This document shows, one piece after another, positions 1-8,174 of a DNA stretch of 12,599 nt. Source of the DNA: CBFFRJ01 sp965644225. GTDB taxonomy: Bacteria; Pseudomonadota; Gammaproteobacteria; Enterobacterales; Enterobacteriaceae. Under the pieces are notes generated by a model. The model did not search any database. It worked only from the letters and a program-made list of their open reading frames with translations, and was not told the origin of the DNA. The position numbers were made by a program, and so were the translations under genes. The first letter of the stretch is position 1. Every line of letters begins with the position of its first letter. The stretch covers positions 1 to 12,599 of the forward strand of contig NZ_CBFFRJ010000140.1 in assembly GCF_965644225.1 (NCBI RefSeq). The letters run 5' to 3'.

Positions 1-219
1 GGCGGCTCATGGTTTGTCGGCGCCTTTGAGGCGCTCACCCTAAAGCCTCCGGCTCTGCCGGAGGATACTTACTATGCGATCTCACTGTCGGGCGATCCGG
101 TGGTGTATTCAGGAAATAAGGTCGATGGTTATCTCGATTTGCTTCTGCAATGTGCCGATCAAATATCGTATGGACTGGGATACAGGAATGAAAACGCTTA
201 TTTAAGAAAAGGAAACTGA
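1..219 (+). CDS. IclR-family transcriptional regulator, C-terminal 72 residues (5' end outside window)
   Basis: The frame is open from base 1 to a TGA at 217-219 and gives 72 residues. The stretch AISLSGDPVVYSG followed by LLLQCADQISYGLGY resembles the end of the IclR effector-binding domain, where an AISVSGP-type strand is followed by a final helix ending in a (S/R)xxLGY-like motif. The stop lies four bases before the aldolase start, so the two genes are probably co-transcribed. In E. coli the corresponding aldolase and dehydratase operons also sit beside IclR regulators (YjhI, and XynR/YagI), which supports the family call by context. The DNA-binding domain is not in the window, so the assignment rests on a short C-terminal match and synteny. 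The regulator presumably senses the aldonate or its keto-deoxy product; that is inference. Confidence 0.6.
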   Translation, partial: GGSWFVGAFEALTLKPPALPEDTYYAISLSGDPVVYSGNKVDGYLDLLLQCADQISYGLGYRNENAYLRKGN

Positions 220-223
220 TGTA

Positions 224-1126
224 ATGAAAAAGTTCAGTGGCATTATTCCCCCGGTCTCCAGCACCTTTGACCGCGATGGCAATCCTGATAAAACAGCCAT
301 GCAAGCCGTGGCCGACTTCCTGATTGAAAAAGGGGTCGATGGGCTGTTCTATCTGGGCACCGGCGGCGAATTCAGCCAGATGAATACCCACCAGAGAATG
401 GCCTTTGCCGAAGCGGCGGTGGCCATTGCCGACAAACGTGTGCCGGTGCTGATTGGCGTCGGTTCACCGTCCACTGAAGAAGCCGTAAAACTGGCGCGCC
501 ATGCCGAAGCCTGCGGCGCAGACGCGGTGGTCGCCATTAATCCGTACTACTGGAAAGTCGCGCCACGTAATCTGGATGACTACTACCAGCAAATTGCGCG
601 CAGCGTCAGTCTGCCGGTGATTATCTACAACTTCCCGGATCTGACAGGCCAGGATTTAACTCCGGCAATCGTTAAGCGCCTGGTGCTGGCAAACGACAAT
701 ATCGTCGGCATCAAAGACACCATCGACAGCGTGGGTCACCTGCGCGCCATGATCAATACCGTGAAAGCCGTCCGCCCGGATTTCTCCGTCTTCTGCGGCT
801 ACGACGACCATTTGCTTAACACGCTGCTGCTCGGCGGCGATGGCTCTATTACCGCCAGCGTCAACTTTGCGCCGGAGCTGTCCGTCGGCATCTACCGCGC
901 CTGGCAGCAAAACGATCTGGCCACGGCGGCAACGCTCAATAAGAAACTGCTCCAGCTACCGTCGATTTATGCGCTGGAGACGCCTTTCGTCTCGCTGATT
1001 AAATACGCCATGCAGTGCGTTGGCCTGCCGGTAAATACATATTGCCTGCCGCCGATCCTCGAGGCCTCTGAAGAGGCAAAAGCCCAGGTTCGCGAGCTGT
1101 TAGCCGCCCAGGGCATGCTGAAATAA
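224..1126 (+). CDS. yjhH: 2-dehydro-3-deoxy-aldonate (pentonate) aldolase, DapA/NAL family
   Basis: A 300-residue class I (Schiff-base) aldolase of the dihydrodipicolinate synthase / N-acetylneuraminate lyase family, full length for the family. The GTGGEF loop at residues 45-50 binds the keto-acid carboxylate. Tyr135 in IIYNFP is the conserved catalytic tyrosine, and Lys164 in VGIKDT is the Schiff-base lysine. The close E. coli relatives YjhH and YagE cleave 2-dehydro-3-deoxy-D-pentonate to pyruvate and glycolaldehyde in the cytoplasm. The start is supported by an AAGGA at 209-213, ten bases upstream. It sits four bases after the regulator gene and 12 bases before the dehydratase, whose product would be its substrate. 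The exact sugar acid (xylonate or another aldonate) cannot be read from the sequence. Confidence 0.9.
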   Translation: MKKFSGIIPPVSSTFDRDGNPDKTAMQAVADFLIEKGVDGLFYLGTGGEFSQMNTHQRMAFAEAAVAIADKRVPVLIGVGSPSTEEAVKLARHAEACGADAVVAINPYYWKVAPRNLDDYYQQIARSVSLPVIIYNFPDLTGQDLTPAIVKRLVLANDNIVGIKDTIDSVGHLRAMINTVKAVRPDFSVFCGYDDHLLNTLLLGGDGSITASVNFAPELSVGIYRAWQQNDLATAATLNKKLLQLPSIYALETPFVSLIKYAMQCVGLPVNTYCLPPILEASEEAKAQVRELLAAQGMLK

Positions 1127-1138
1127 TAAGGGGGCATC

Positions 1139-3112
1139 ATGTCTGTTCGCGCAATTTTTGCTAACGAAAACCGGGAGATTTACCGCATCCGAACCCACGC
1201 GGCGGGCCCGCAGGGTGAACTGCCGCTGACCCCGGAAATGCTGATCAATCGCCCCAGCGGCGACATTTTTGGGATGACGATGAATGCCGGGATGGGCTGG
1301 GCGCCGGACGAACTCAACCGCGATGGCATTTTGCTTCTCAGCACCCTGGGTGGACTTCGTGAGGCCGACGGCAAACCTGCCGCGCTGGCCCTGCATCAGG
1401 GGCATTACGAGCTGGACGTCCAGATGAAAGCGGCAGCGGAGGTTATCAAAAACAACAACGCCCTGCCCTATGCGGTGTATGTTTCCGACCCGTGCGATGG
1501 CCGAACCCAGGGCACGACCGGGATGTTTGATTCTCTGCCCTACCGTAACGATGCCTCAATGGTGATGCGCCGCCTGATCCGCTCCCTGCCTGACGCCAAA
1601 GCGGTGATCGGCGTCGCCACCTGCGATAAAGGACTGCCCGCCACCATGATGGCGCTGGCCTCCCAGCATAATAAAGCGACGGTGTTGATCCCAGGCGGTG
1701 CCACGTTACCCGCCCGCAACGGCGAAGATAACGGCAAGGTGCAGACCATCGGCGCGCGTTTTGCCAACGGCGAACTGTCGTTAAAAGACGCGCGCCGCGC
1801 GGGCTGCCAGGCCTGCGCCTCATCCGGCGGCGGCTGCCAGTTTCTGGGGACCGCAGGCACCTCACAGGTGGTTGCCGAAGGACTGGGCCTGGCACTCCCT
1901 CATTCGGCGCTGGCGCCGTCGGGTGAACCGGTGTGGCAGGAGATTGCCCGGGCCTCCGCACGGGCCGCGTTGCTGTTGATACAAAAAGGCATCACCACCA
2001 AAGATATCCTGACGGATAAAGCCATTGAAAACGCCATGATGGTACACGCGGCCTTCGGCGGCTCCACCAATCTGCTGTTGCATATCCCGGCGATTGCCCA
2101 CCAGGCGGGTTGCCATATTCCTACAGTGGAAGACTGGATCCGTATTAACAAACAGGTGCCGCGCCTGGTCAGCGTGCTGCCCAACGGCCCGGTTTACCAT
2201 CCGACGGTGAATGCCTTTATGGCCGGTGGGGTGCCGGAAGTGATGCTGCATTTGCGCAGCCTGGGTTTATTGCACGAAGAGGTGATGACCGTCACCGGCA
2301 ATACCCTCAAAGAGAACCTCGACTGGTGGGAACAGTCCGAACGTCGGCAGATATTTAAAGATCTGCTGCGCGAACAGGAGCAGGTCGCGCCGGACGACGT
2401 GATTATGTCGCCTGAGCAGGCGGCGAAGCGCGGCCTGACATCCACCATTACCTTCCCGGTCGGCAATATTGCGCCGGAAGGCTCGGTGATAAAGTCCACC
2501 GCCATCGATGCCTCAGTCATTAACGCAGAGGGCATTTACTACCACAAGGGCGAGGCTAAGGTTTATCTCTCCGAGAAAACCGCGATTTACGATATCAAGC
2601 ACGACAAAATTAAAGCCGGGGATATTCTGGTGATTATTGGCGTCGGCCCTTCCGGCACCGGTATGGAAGAGACCTATCAGGTCACCAGCGCGCTTAAGCA
2701 TCTCTCTTACGGCAAGCATGTGTCACTGATTACCGATGCCCGTTTTTCCGGCGTCTCTACCGGGGCCTGTATTGGTCACGTGGGGCCGGAGGCTTTAGCC
2801 GGGGGCGCTATCGGTAAATTACGTACCGGCGATATTGTCTAAATTAAAATTGACTGTAAACAACTGCATGGGGAGGTAAATTTCTTAGGCACCCGTGACC
2901 ACAAAATATTACCCTCGCGGGAACAGGCCAGCGCAATATTAAATAACCGCAGCAGCCACCCGGATTTAATGCCCGACCCGGAATTACCGGACGACACCCG
3001 CCTGTGGGCGATGCTCCAGGCCTTAAGCGGCGGGACCTGGCGCGGCTGTATTTATGACGTCAACAGAATTAGTGAAGCCCTGCGGGACAGTCTTATAAAA
3101 TCTGAAAAATAA
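1139..3112 (+). pseudogene. yjhG: Aldonate (D-xylonate-type) dehydratase, interrupted by an in-frame TAA at 2840-2842
   Basis: An IlvD/Edd-family dehydratase, which uses an Fe-S cluster and Mg to convert an aldonate to its 2-dehydro-3-deoxy acid. Visible family motifs are SDPCDGRTQG (Cys119), ATCDKGLPATMM (Cys162 with the adjacent DK pair), a Cys-rich CQACASSGGGC loop (Cys223, 226, 233) and, near the C-terminus, DARFSGVSTG followed by IGHVGPEALAGG. The open frame from ATG 1139 (GGGGGC just upstream) stops after 567 residues. The same frame continues without further stops from 2843 to TAA at 3110-3112 and encodes what resembles the normal end of YjhG (for example LPDDTRLWAMLQALSGGTW). With the stop read as a residue the protein would have 657 residues, close to the roughly 655 of E. 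coli YjhG. The truncated product lacks the last ~90 residues of the C-terminal domain and is probably inactive. Sequencing error remains possible. Confidence 0.85.
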
Positions 3113-3144
3113 CCTACACCTATTATTTAAGCACTGAAACCTTA

Positions 3145-3166
3145 ACGCGGCAGATATATGCCGCGT
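3145..3166 (+). other. Intergenic hairpin between yjhG and yjhF
   Basis: ACGCGGCA at 3145-3152 and TGCCGCGT at 3159-3166 form a perfect 8-bp GC-rich stem around a 6-base loop (GATATA). No run of T follows, so it is not a normal intrinsic terminator. It lies 36 bases before the yjhF start in the operon spacer. It could block exonucleases, adjust relative expression of the permease, or be a dyad operator; the sequence alone does not decide. Confidence 0.5.
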
Positions 3167-3202
3167 AACAGGTCACGTACTTATCATTATAAAGAGGATC
3201 TT

Positions 3203-4552
3203 ATGCCACTATTTATCGTCGTGGCAGGTATTGCTGTACTCCTGCTTTTAACCATAAAAATAAAATTAAACACCTTTGTTTCGTTAATTATTGTCTCTAT
3301 CGGTGTCGCCATCGCCAGTGGAATGGGTTTGCATAAAGTCGTTGCCTCGGTTGAATCCGGCCTTGGCGGAACTCTGGGGCATATTGGTCTGATATTCGGC
3401 TTCGGCGTGATGCTCGGGCGCTTATTGTCCGATGCCGGGGGTGCGCAGCGTATCGCCCTGACCATGCTGAAATACTTCGGGGCGAAGAAACTGGACTGGG
3501 CGGTGGTCTGCTCGGCGTTTATCGTCGGAATTGCGCTCTTCTTCGAAGTGGGCCTGATTCTGTTGGTGCCGATTTTGTTCGCCATCGCCCGCGAAGCCAG
3601 AATATCGCCGATGTATATGTGCGTCCCGATGCTCTCCGGTTTACTGGTGGCGCATGGTTTCCTGCCGCCGCATCCCGGTCCGACCGTGATTGCCAGAGAG
3701 TACGGGGCGGACGTCGGCGTGGTGCTGCTTTACGGTATTGCCGTCGGTATTCCGACCTTTATTCTCTGCGGCCCGCTGCTGAATAAAGTCTGCCAGCGCC
3801 TGATCCCCGAGGCGTTTAAAAAAGAGGGCAATATTGCCTCTCTGGGAGCAACCAAAAGCTTTAGCGAGAATGAGATGCCGGGCTTTGGCATCAGCTTTTT
3901 AACCGCCATGTTGCCGGTCATTCTCATGGCGCTGGTCACCGTCATGCAGATGGCGCGCCCGAAAGATGCCGTCGAGCCAGGCATGCTGTACAACCTGATG
4001 CTGTTTGTTGGTAACTCCACCATCGCGATGCTGATTTCCCTGCTCTTTGCCATTTACACCATGGGCGTGGCGCGCGGAAAAACCATTGAAGAACTGATGG
4101 GCTCCTGTAGTAAGGCTATTGCCGGTATTGCCGGTCTGCTGCTGATTATCGGCGGCGGCGGGGCGTTTAAGCAGGTGCTGATAGATTCCGGCGTCGGCCA
4201 GTATATTTCCACGCTGGTCAACGGGATGGATATCAACCCGATCCTGATGGCCTGGGGCGTGGCCGCTTTCCTGAGGATTTGCCTGGGATCCGCCACCGTC
4301 GCGGCGATCTCCACCGCCGGGCTGGTTATTCCGCTGCTGGCGGCCCATCCGAACACTAATCTGGCGTTGATCACTCTGGCGACTGGCGCAGGCTCCTGCA
4401 TCTGTTCGCACGTTAATGACGCCAGCTTCTGGATGATTAAGGACTTCTTCGGCCTGACCACCAAAGAGACGCTATTGTCCTGGACGCTGATGTCGACCCT
4501 GCTGTCCGTATGCGGCCTGCTGTTTATCCTGCTTGCCAGTATAGCGATTTAA
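3203..4552 (+). CDS. yjhF: GntP-family gluconate/aldonate:H+ symporter
   Basis: A 449-residue polytopic inner-membrane permease of the GntP family, the same length as E. coli YjhF, with a dozen or so hydrophobic segments. Family hallmarks are the HGFLPPHPGP motif at residues 151-160, the charged ALFFEVGLILL segment, and CSHVNDASFW near residue 402. I chose ATG 3203 rather than the upstream ATG 3158 because GAGG at 3194-3197 lies five bases ahead and because translation from 3203 begins directly in the first membrane helix; the 15 extra upstream residues are polar and run over the hairpin. As the last gene after the aldolase and dehydratase, it should import their aldonate substrate. It has its own ribosome binding site, so it could still be made despite the stop codon in yjhG, subject to polarity. 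Confidence 0.9.
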   Translation: MPLFIVVAGIAVLLLLTIKIKLNTFVSLIIVSIGVAIASGMGLHKVVASVESGLGGTLGHIGLIFGFGVMLGRLLSDAGGAQRIALTMLKYFGAKKLDWAVVCSAFIVGIALFFEVGLILLVPILFAIAREARISPMYMCVPMLSGLLVAHGFLPPHPGPTVIAREYGADVGVVLLYGIAVGIPTFILCGPLLNKVCQRLIPEAFKKEGNIASLGATKSFSENEMPGFGISFLTAMLPVILMALVTVMQMARPKDAVEPGMLYNLMLFVGNSTIAMLISLLFAIYTMGVARGKTIEELMGSCSKAIAGIAGLLLIIGGGGAFKQVLIDSGVGQYISTLVNGMDINPILMAWGVAAFLRICLGSATVAAISTAGLVIPLLAAHPNTNLALITLATGAGSCICSHVNDASFWMIKDFFGLTTKETLLSWTLMSTLLSVCGLLFILLASIAI

Positions 4553-4561
4553 CCCCTCTGC

Positions 4562-4587
4562 CAGCCCCGGTCAGCACACCGGGGCTG
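4562..4587. terminator. Bidirectional terminator-like hairpin between convergent operons
   Basis: CAGCCCCGGT (4562-4571) and ACCGGGGCTG (4578-4587) form a perfect 10-bp GC-rich stem with a 6-base loop. It sits in the 44-base gap between the end of yjhF on the + strand and the end of the thioredoxin gene on the - strand, the expected place for a shared terminator. T-runs on either side are weak, so termination in each direction may be incomplete or factor-assisted. Confidence 0.65.
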
Positions 4588-4596
4588 TCAGCGTTG

Positions 4597-5082
4597 TTAG
4601 TTACTGGCCAGACGCACAAAGGTTTCCTGCAACTGCGCAGGCTTACGCACGCCCTGGTGCAGTTCAAGCACCCGGCCCTGACTGTCGATAAGGACCGAGG
4701 TCGGCGTACCAATCACCTTGTAGCGCTCCTGGGTGATTTTCAGCTGATCGCGCAGTACCGGGTAAGTAATTTGATGCTTAACCAGTAACGCATTGATATC
4801 CAACGAGTCCGGATCGGTGTTGACGGCCACCACCACCACTTTGTCGCCATACTCTTTGCTCAGCGCTTGCAGGCTATCCATCTCCGACAGGCAACCGCCG
4901 CAGCCGGAAGACCAGAAGTTGAGGTACACGCCTTTGCCTTTCCAGTTATCGAGACTGGCGTCTTTACCGTACATATCAAAGGCGGCCAGTGCCGGTGCGG
5001 GCGCGCCCTGCGCCAGTTTCTCTTCTTTACAGCCGCTCAAAAGTACCAGCAGCAACAACACAAATCCGTTAAGCCAGCGCAT
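4597..5082 (-). CDS. Thioredoxin-fold (TlpA/ResA-like) lipoprotein of the Ftr1/P19 operon
   Basis: A 161-residue predicted lipoprotein with a thioredoxin fold. Residues 1-17 form a lipoprotein signal (MRW, then a Leu/Val-rich core) ending in the lipobox LLSGC, with Cys18 as the lipidated residue. The redox site is WSSGCGGC, a CGGC motif at residues 61-64, and the fold's cis-proline is in GTPTSV (Pro127). I chose ATG 5082 because AGGAGAG lies eight bases upstream and a signal peptide follows directly; a longer frame from 5142 lacks these. The start overlaps the end of the ATPase gene by 14 bases, so translation is probably coupled. It is the last gene of the fet operon. A thiol-disulfide or electron-transfer role for the DUF2318-like protein or for iron reduction is likely but inferred. 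Campylobacter jejuni carries two such proteins at this place; only one is here. Confidence 0.85.
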   Translation of the reverse strand: MRWLNGFVLLLLVLLSGCKEEKLAQGAPAPALAAFDMYGKDASLDNWKGKGVYLNFWSSGCGGCLSEMDSLQALSKEYGDKVVVVAVNTDPDSLDINALLVKHQITYPVLRDQLKITQERYKVIGTPTSVLIDSQGRVLELHQGVRKPAQLQETFVRLASN

Positions 5083-5764
5083 GGTGTGAGCTCTCCTCGC
5101 CAAGATATTTACCGTGTTGTAACCGCACAATGCGGTCTGCAAACTGCCCCAGCGCCGGGTTGTGCGTCACCATCACGATGGTGCGTCCCTGGCGGTGCAG
5201 GTCGGTCAGCAGATCCAGCACCCGCTGTTCATTTTCTTCATCGAGGTTACCGGTGGGTTCGTCGGCAAAAATCACCGGCGGCTCATTCACCAGCGCACGG
5301 GCGATACAGACCCTTTGTTGCTCGCCGCCGGAGAGCTGGCTCGGCAGGTGCGTGACACGATGCTCCAGCCCGACCTGAGCGAGCACCGCGCGGGCGGCGG
5401 CTTCATCAACCACGCTGTGGTAATGCTGCGCCAGCATGACGTTTTCCAGCGCCGTCAGAAACGGGATCAGGTGAAACTGCTGGAAAACGAGGCCAATTTT
5501 CTCGGCGCGAAAGCGGCGGCGGCCCTCTTCATCAAGCGCCGCCGCATCGGTGCCGTCGAGGATAACCTGGCCTTCGGTGGCGGTATCCAGACAGGTCAGA
5601 ATGTTCATCAGCGTGGTTTTCCCGGAGCCGGAAGCCCCCATGATCGCCACGAACTCGCCGCGCGCAATGCGCAGATTAATATCATCCAGCGCGGTAACCT
5701 CACCGAAGCGCTTAAACAGGTGGCGGGTTTCAATCGCCATCTGCGGAATATGCGTGACAGACAT
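5069..5764 (-). CDS. ABC transporter ATPase, MacB/LolD type
   Basis: A 231-residue cytoplasmic nucleotide-binding subunit. All ATPase motifs are intact: Walker A GASGSGKT at 43-50, Q-loop in VFQQFHLIP near 95, signature LSGGEQQR at 144-151, Walker B VIFADEP at 164-170 with Glu169, and His201 in MVTHNP. The sequence is of the LolD/FtsE/MacB class, whose partners are FtsX-like permeases; two such permeases are encoded just upstream, so the complex is probably an ATPase dimer with two different permeases. The start at 5764 has AGGAGA eight bases upstream and follows the permease stop by four bases; a second ATG at residue 9 is possible. MacB-class transporters often act as mechanotransmitters across the membrane rather than moving a solute through the bilayer. 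Its substrate here is unknown. Confidence 0.9.
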   Translation of the reverse strand: MSVTHIPQMAIETRHLFKRFGEVTALDDINLRIARGEFVAIMGASGSGKTTLMNILTCLDTATEGQVILDGTDAAALDEEGRRRFRAEKIGLVFQQFHLIPFLTALENVMLAQHYHSVVDEAAARAVLAQVGLEHRVTHLPSQLSGGEQQRVCIARALVNEPPVIFADEPTGNLDEENEQRVLDLLTDLHRQGRTIVMVTHNPALGQFADRIVRLQHGKYLGEESSHHALA

Positions 5765-5768
5765 GGCG

Positions 5769-6899
5769 TTACTCTCCTTTCAACACTTTTGCAGGCTCGA
5801 CGCTCACCGCGCGCCGGACCGGAACAATGGCCGCGAGCACCGCGACCAGCAAAGACAAAATCAGGGTGATGGGCAAAACAGGCAGCCGCAGGGAGATAGC
5901 GGCATTAAAGACCGTCATCCCCAGCAACTGGGCCAGCAGATAACCGAGGATCCAGCCTGTCACCACCGCCGCCAGCGCAATAATGCCGGTCTCCAGCAGC
6001 ATCTGACGCATAATGTCGCCATTACGCGAGCCGAGCGCTTTTTGCAGGGCAAACTCCCTTGATCGCTCGCCGACAATCGCCATCAGCGTGGTATTTACGC
6101 ACAGCGACGAGAGCGCCAGGATCACCACCGACACCAGCCCCATCAGCCCTTTTATCTTGTCGAGCACCTGCCCTTCAGAGGCTGACACCTTACGCACCGG
6201 GCGGATCTCAAGATCGGGGTATTGCTGCTGCAATCGTTGGGCGTAACTCTCAACCTGACCCACATCGTTACTCACACTCAGCAGCGCATGGCTGATTTTG
6301 TCCGGCTGATGCAGCCATTTTTGCGCCACGTCGAGGCTGACAATCAGCATGTTGTCGGTGGCATCACCGGCTTCAACTATGCCCTTCACCAGCAGCTTTT
6401 TACGCTCTTTATGATCGACAAGGGTAATGCTGTCACCTGGCTTCACGTTCAGGCGCTCGGCCAGTTTGACGCCGATCATCGCGTTCCGGTCATCAAAACT
6501 CACGCCAATCCAGTTGCCGGTGACCTGCCAGTAAGGGGCCAGTTTTTGCATTGATTCGAACCACACGCCGACGATGACCACCTTCTCAAGCTCGGTACGC
6601 GCCATGCCGTACAGCCAGGGGCTGGCGCCGTGAATCAGTCCTTGCGGGGCTTTGTCGAGAATGGCCTGTAGCTCCGGCTGCGGCATGCTCGAACCATGCG
6701 CAGGCCCGATATAGAAGTTGGCCCCGAAGGTACGCAGCTCCTCGCTCATTTTGGTGTTGATATCAAACCATACCGCAGAGAGTGCGGTCACGATGGTCGC
6801 CCCCACCGTCAGGGCGGCAAACACCACGCTGACGCGCTGTAAACGCAGGCGTAACGCTCGCCACACCAGTAACCAGAGCATGTCGCGCTTAGCGGCCAT
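5769..6899 (-). CDS. FtsX/MacB-type ABC permease, second copy
   Basis: A 376-residue permease with one N-terminal membrane helix (about residues 23-44), a large periplasmic domain of the MacB-PCD kind, and three C-terminal helices. The FtsX signature REFALQKALG, at about residue 281, lies just after the first C-terminal helix. I chose ATG 6899 because GGAGGT (6905-6910) lies five bases upstream; a longer frame starting at 6965 would run into the previous gene. The start overlaps the end of the first permease gene by 11 bases, so translation is probably coupled. It is clearly paralogous to that first permease: both carry KMSxEL then GANxxI after the first helix, a (F/Y)WQVTG motif mid-domain and ASEGxVxDKI before the C-terminal helices. 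The pair probably forms a heterodimer with the downstream ATPase. Confidence 0.9.
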   Translation of the reverse strand: MAAKRDMLWLLVWRALRLRLQRVSVVFAALTVGATIVTALSAVWFDINTKMSEELRTFGANFYIGPAHGSSMPQPELQAILDKAPQGLIHGASPWLYGMARTELEKVVIVGVWFESMQKLAPYWQVTGNWIGVSFDDRNAMIGVKLAERLNVKPGDSITLVDHKERKKLLVKGIVEAGDATDNMLIVSLDVAQKWLHQPDKISHALLSVSNDVGQVESYAQRLQQQYPDLEIRPVRKVSASEGQVLDKIKGLMGLVSVVILALSSLCVNTTLMAIVGERSREFALQKALGSRNGDIMRQMLLETGIIALAAVVTGWILGYLLAQLLGMTVFNAAISLRLPVLPITLILSLLVAVLAAIVPVRRAVSVEPAKVLKGE

Positions 6900-8172
6900 A
6901 CAGCACCTCCACAGGGTAAAGACGGGCAATGCGGCGCGCCGGGAACCAGGTGCCCAGCAAGGCAATCAGGACCGCAACCACCAGCACGCACGGGAAAACA
7001 ATCCACGCAAAATTGAGCGGCGCATCGAACAGCATCAGACCGATGGCTTTTGCCAGCCCCCAACCGGCAAGGCAACCCACCGCCCCCCCCACAAGGCCGC
7101 TGGATGCCGCCTCCAGGTAGAACAGGAGTAAAATTTGCCACTGCCGCGCGCCCAGCGCTTTCATCAGGCCGATCTCTTTGGCGCGTTCCATAATGGTGCT
7201 GGTCATCAGAGAGGCAATCCCCATCGCTGCGGCGGCCAGGGCGGCGAGCGTCACCACCCCCATCAGCAACTGGATTTTGTCGATAACCACCCCTTCGGAG
7301 GCTGCCACCTGCCAGACCGGGCGCACTTCCGCCCCGGAAATGGCCTCTTCAAGCTGATGCGCAATGGAAGAAACGTAGGCCGTGCAGTACCAGAGGTCAT
7401 ACTCTTCGGCATTCAGCGCATCGAGATTTTCACGCGCCCGGCGGGAGAGTTCGTTCTCCGGCACCGTCAGAGCGGAGACACGAATGGCCTGTACTTTGCC
7501 CGCCAGGCCAAGTAATTGCTGAACCACGCTGAGCGGCATCACCAGCTGGCTGTCCTCTTCGCCGCCGCTGGATAAAATCCCACTGACCACCACGACCTGC
7601 GAGCGGCCTTCGGTCTCGAGGGTCAGTTTATCGCCCACTTTCCAGCCGTTGTTACGCGCCAGCGCATGGCCGACCAGGGTTTGCGGCACCTCGCCAGCAG
7701 GCTCCTGCGGCCACCCGCCGGTAACCTGCCAGAACGGACTGACCGTCTGTTGCCCGGTCTGGTAACCCTCTTCGTCCGGAATATCTACCGGCTGGTTAAA
7801 AAAGGTGCCCAGCAGCCGCACGTCATGACCATTCACCGTCACTTCGCCGCCCAGCATTGGCGCAAAGCCGACGATATTGTTACGCCAGAAGATATCTTTG
7901 ATATTCGGCAGTTCATTTTCGTCGAGAAAATCCTGGCCGGAGAGCGGATTGCTCTTCTCGCTGAACATCGCCGGTAACGCGGCCTGCCCGGCGGGCTCAA
8001 TCAAAATATTCGCCCCGTAGGATTTCAGCTCGCGCGACATCTTATCGCCGATATCAATCGACACCGCCAGCAGCGCGGAGATCAGGCTGGAGGCCAGAAA
8101 AACCGTCAGGATCGCCAGCATTTTCCGCCGCAGGTTGCGCCCCCACGACTGGCGTAGCATTCGCCATAACAT
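6889..8172 (-). CDS. FtsX/MacB-type ABC permease, first copy
   Basis: A 427-residue inner-membrane permease with an N-terminal helix (about residues 18-39), a periplasmic MacB-PCD-like domain and three C-terminal helices. The FtsX-family motif KEIGLMKALGAR is at 332-343. The start at 8172 follows GGAGGAA by five bases and lies two bases after the stop of the DUF2318-like gene; the ribosome binding site is inside the end of that gene. It is about 50 residues longer than its paralogue downstream, mainly in the periplasmic domain. With the ATPase it should form a MacB-like machine. In C. jejuni the corresponding permeases sit in the P19 iron locus in the same order, so a role in iron acquisition is supported by context; the transported or sensed substrate is unknown. 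Confidence 0.9.
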   Translation of the reverse strand: MLWRMLRQSWGRNLRRKMLAILTVFLASSLISALLAVSIDIGDKMSRELKSYGANILIEPAGQAALPAMFSEKSNPLSGQDFLDENELPNIKDIFWRNNIVGFAPMLGGEVTVNGHDVRLLGTFFNQPVDIPDEEGYQTGQQTVSPFWQVTGGWPQEPAGEVPQTLVGHALARNNGWKVGDKLTLETEGRSQVVVVSGILSSGGEEDSQLVMPLSVVQQLLGLAGKVQAIRVSALTVPENELSRRARENLDALNAEEYDLWYCTAYVSSIAHQLEEAISGAEVRPVWQVAASEGVVIDKIQLLMGVVTLAALAAAAMGIASLMTSTIMERAKEIGLMKALGARQWQILLLFYLEAASSGLVGGAVGCLAGWGLAKAIGLMLFDAPLNFAWIVFPCVLVVAVLIALLGTWFPARRIARLYPVEVLYGR

Positions 8173-8174
8173 GC

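Noticed and set aside
1446..1961. 171-codon - strand frame inside yjhG
   Set aside because: Arg/Pro-rich shadow of the dehydratase coding strand with no family resemblance.
2840..2842. Programmed readthrough of the TAA in yjhG
   Set aside because: TAA is the tightest stop codon and no downstream element known to favour readthrough is apparent. A mutation or sequencing error is simpler.
3158..3202. Extra 15 N-terminal residues for the GntP permease
   Set aside because: The ATG at 3158 lies in the hairpin loop, has no ribosome binding site and adds polar residues before the first helix; ATG 3203 has GAGG at the right distance and gives the normal family length.
5083..5142. Longer N-terminus for the thioredoxin lipoprotein
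   Set aside because: It would run further into the ATPase gene and bury the lipoprotein signal; ATG 5082 has AGGAGAG upstream and starts the signal directly.
5162..5869. Long + strand open frame opposite the ATPase and permease genes
   Set aside because: Its translation has no recognisable domain and it lies antisense to genes with intact motifs; GC-rich DNA commonly yields such shadows.
6900..6965. Longer N-terminus for the second permease
   Set aside because: It overlaps the first permease and ignores the strong GGAGGT just before ATG 6899.
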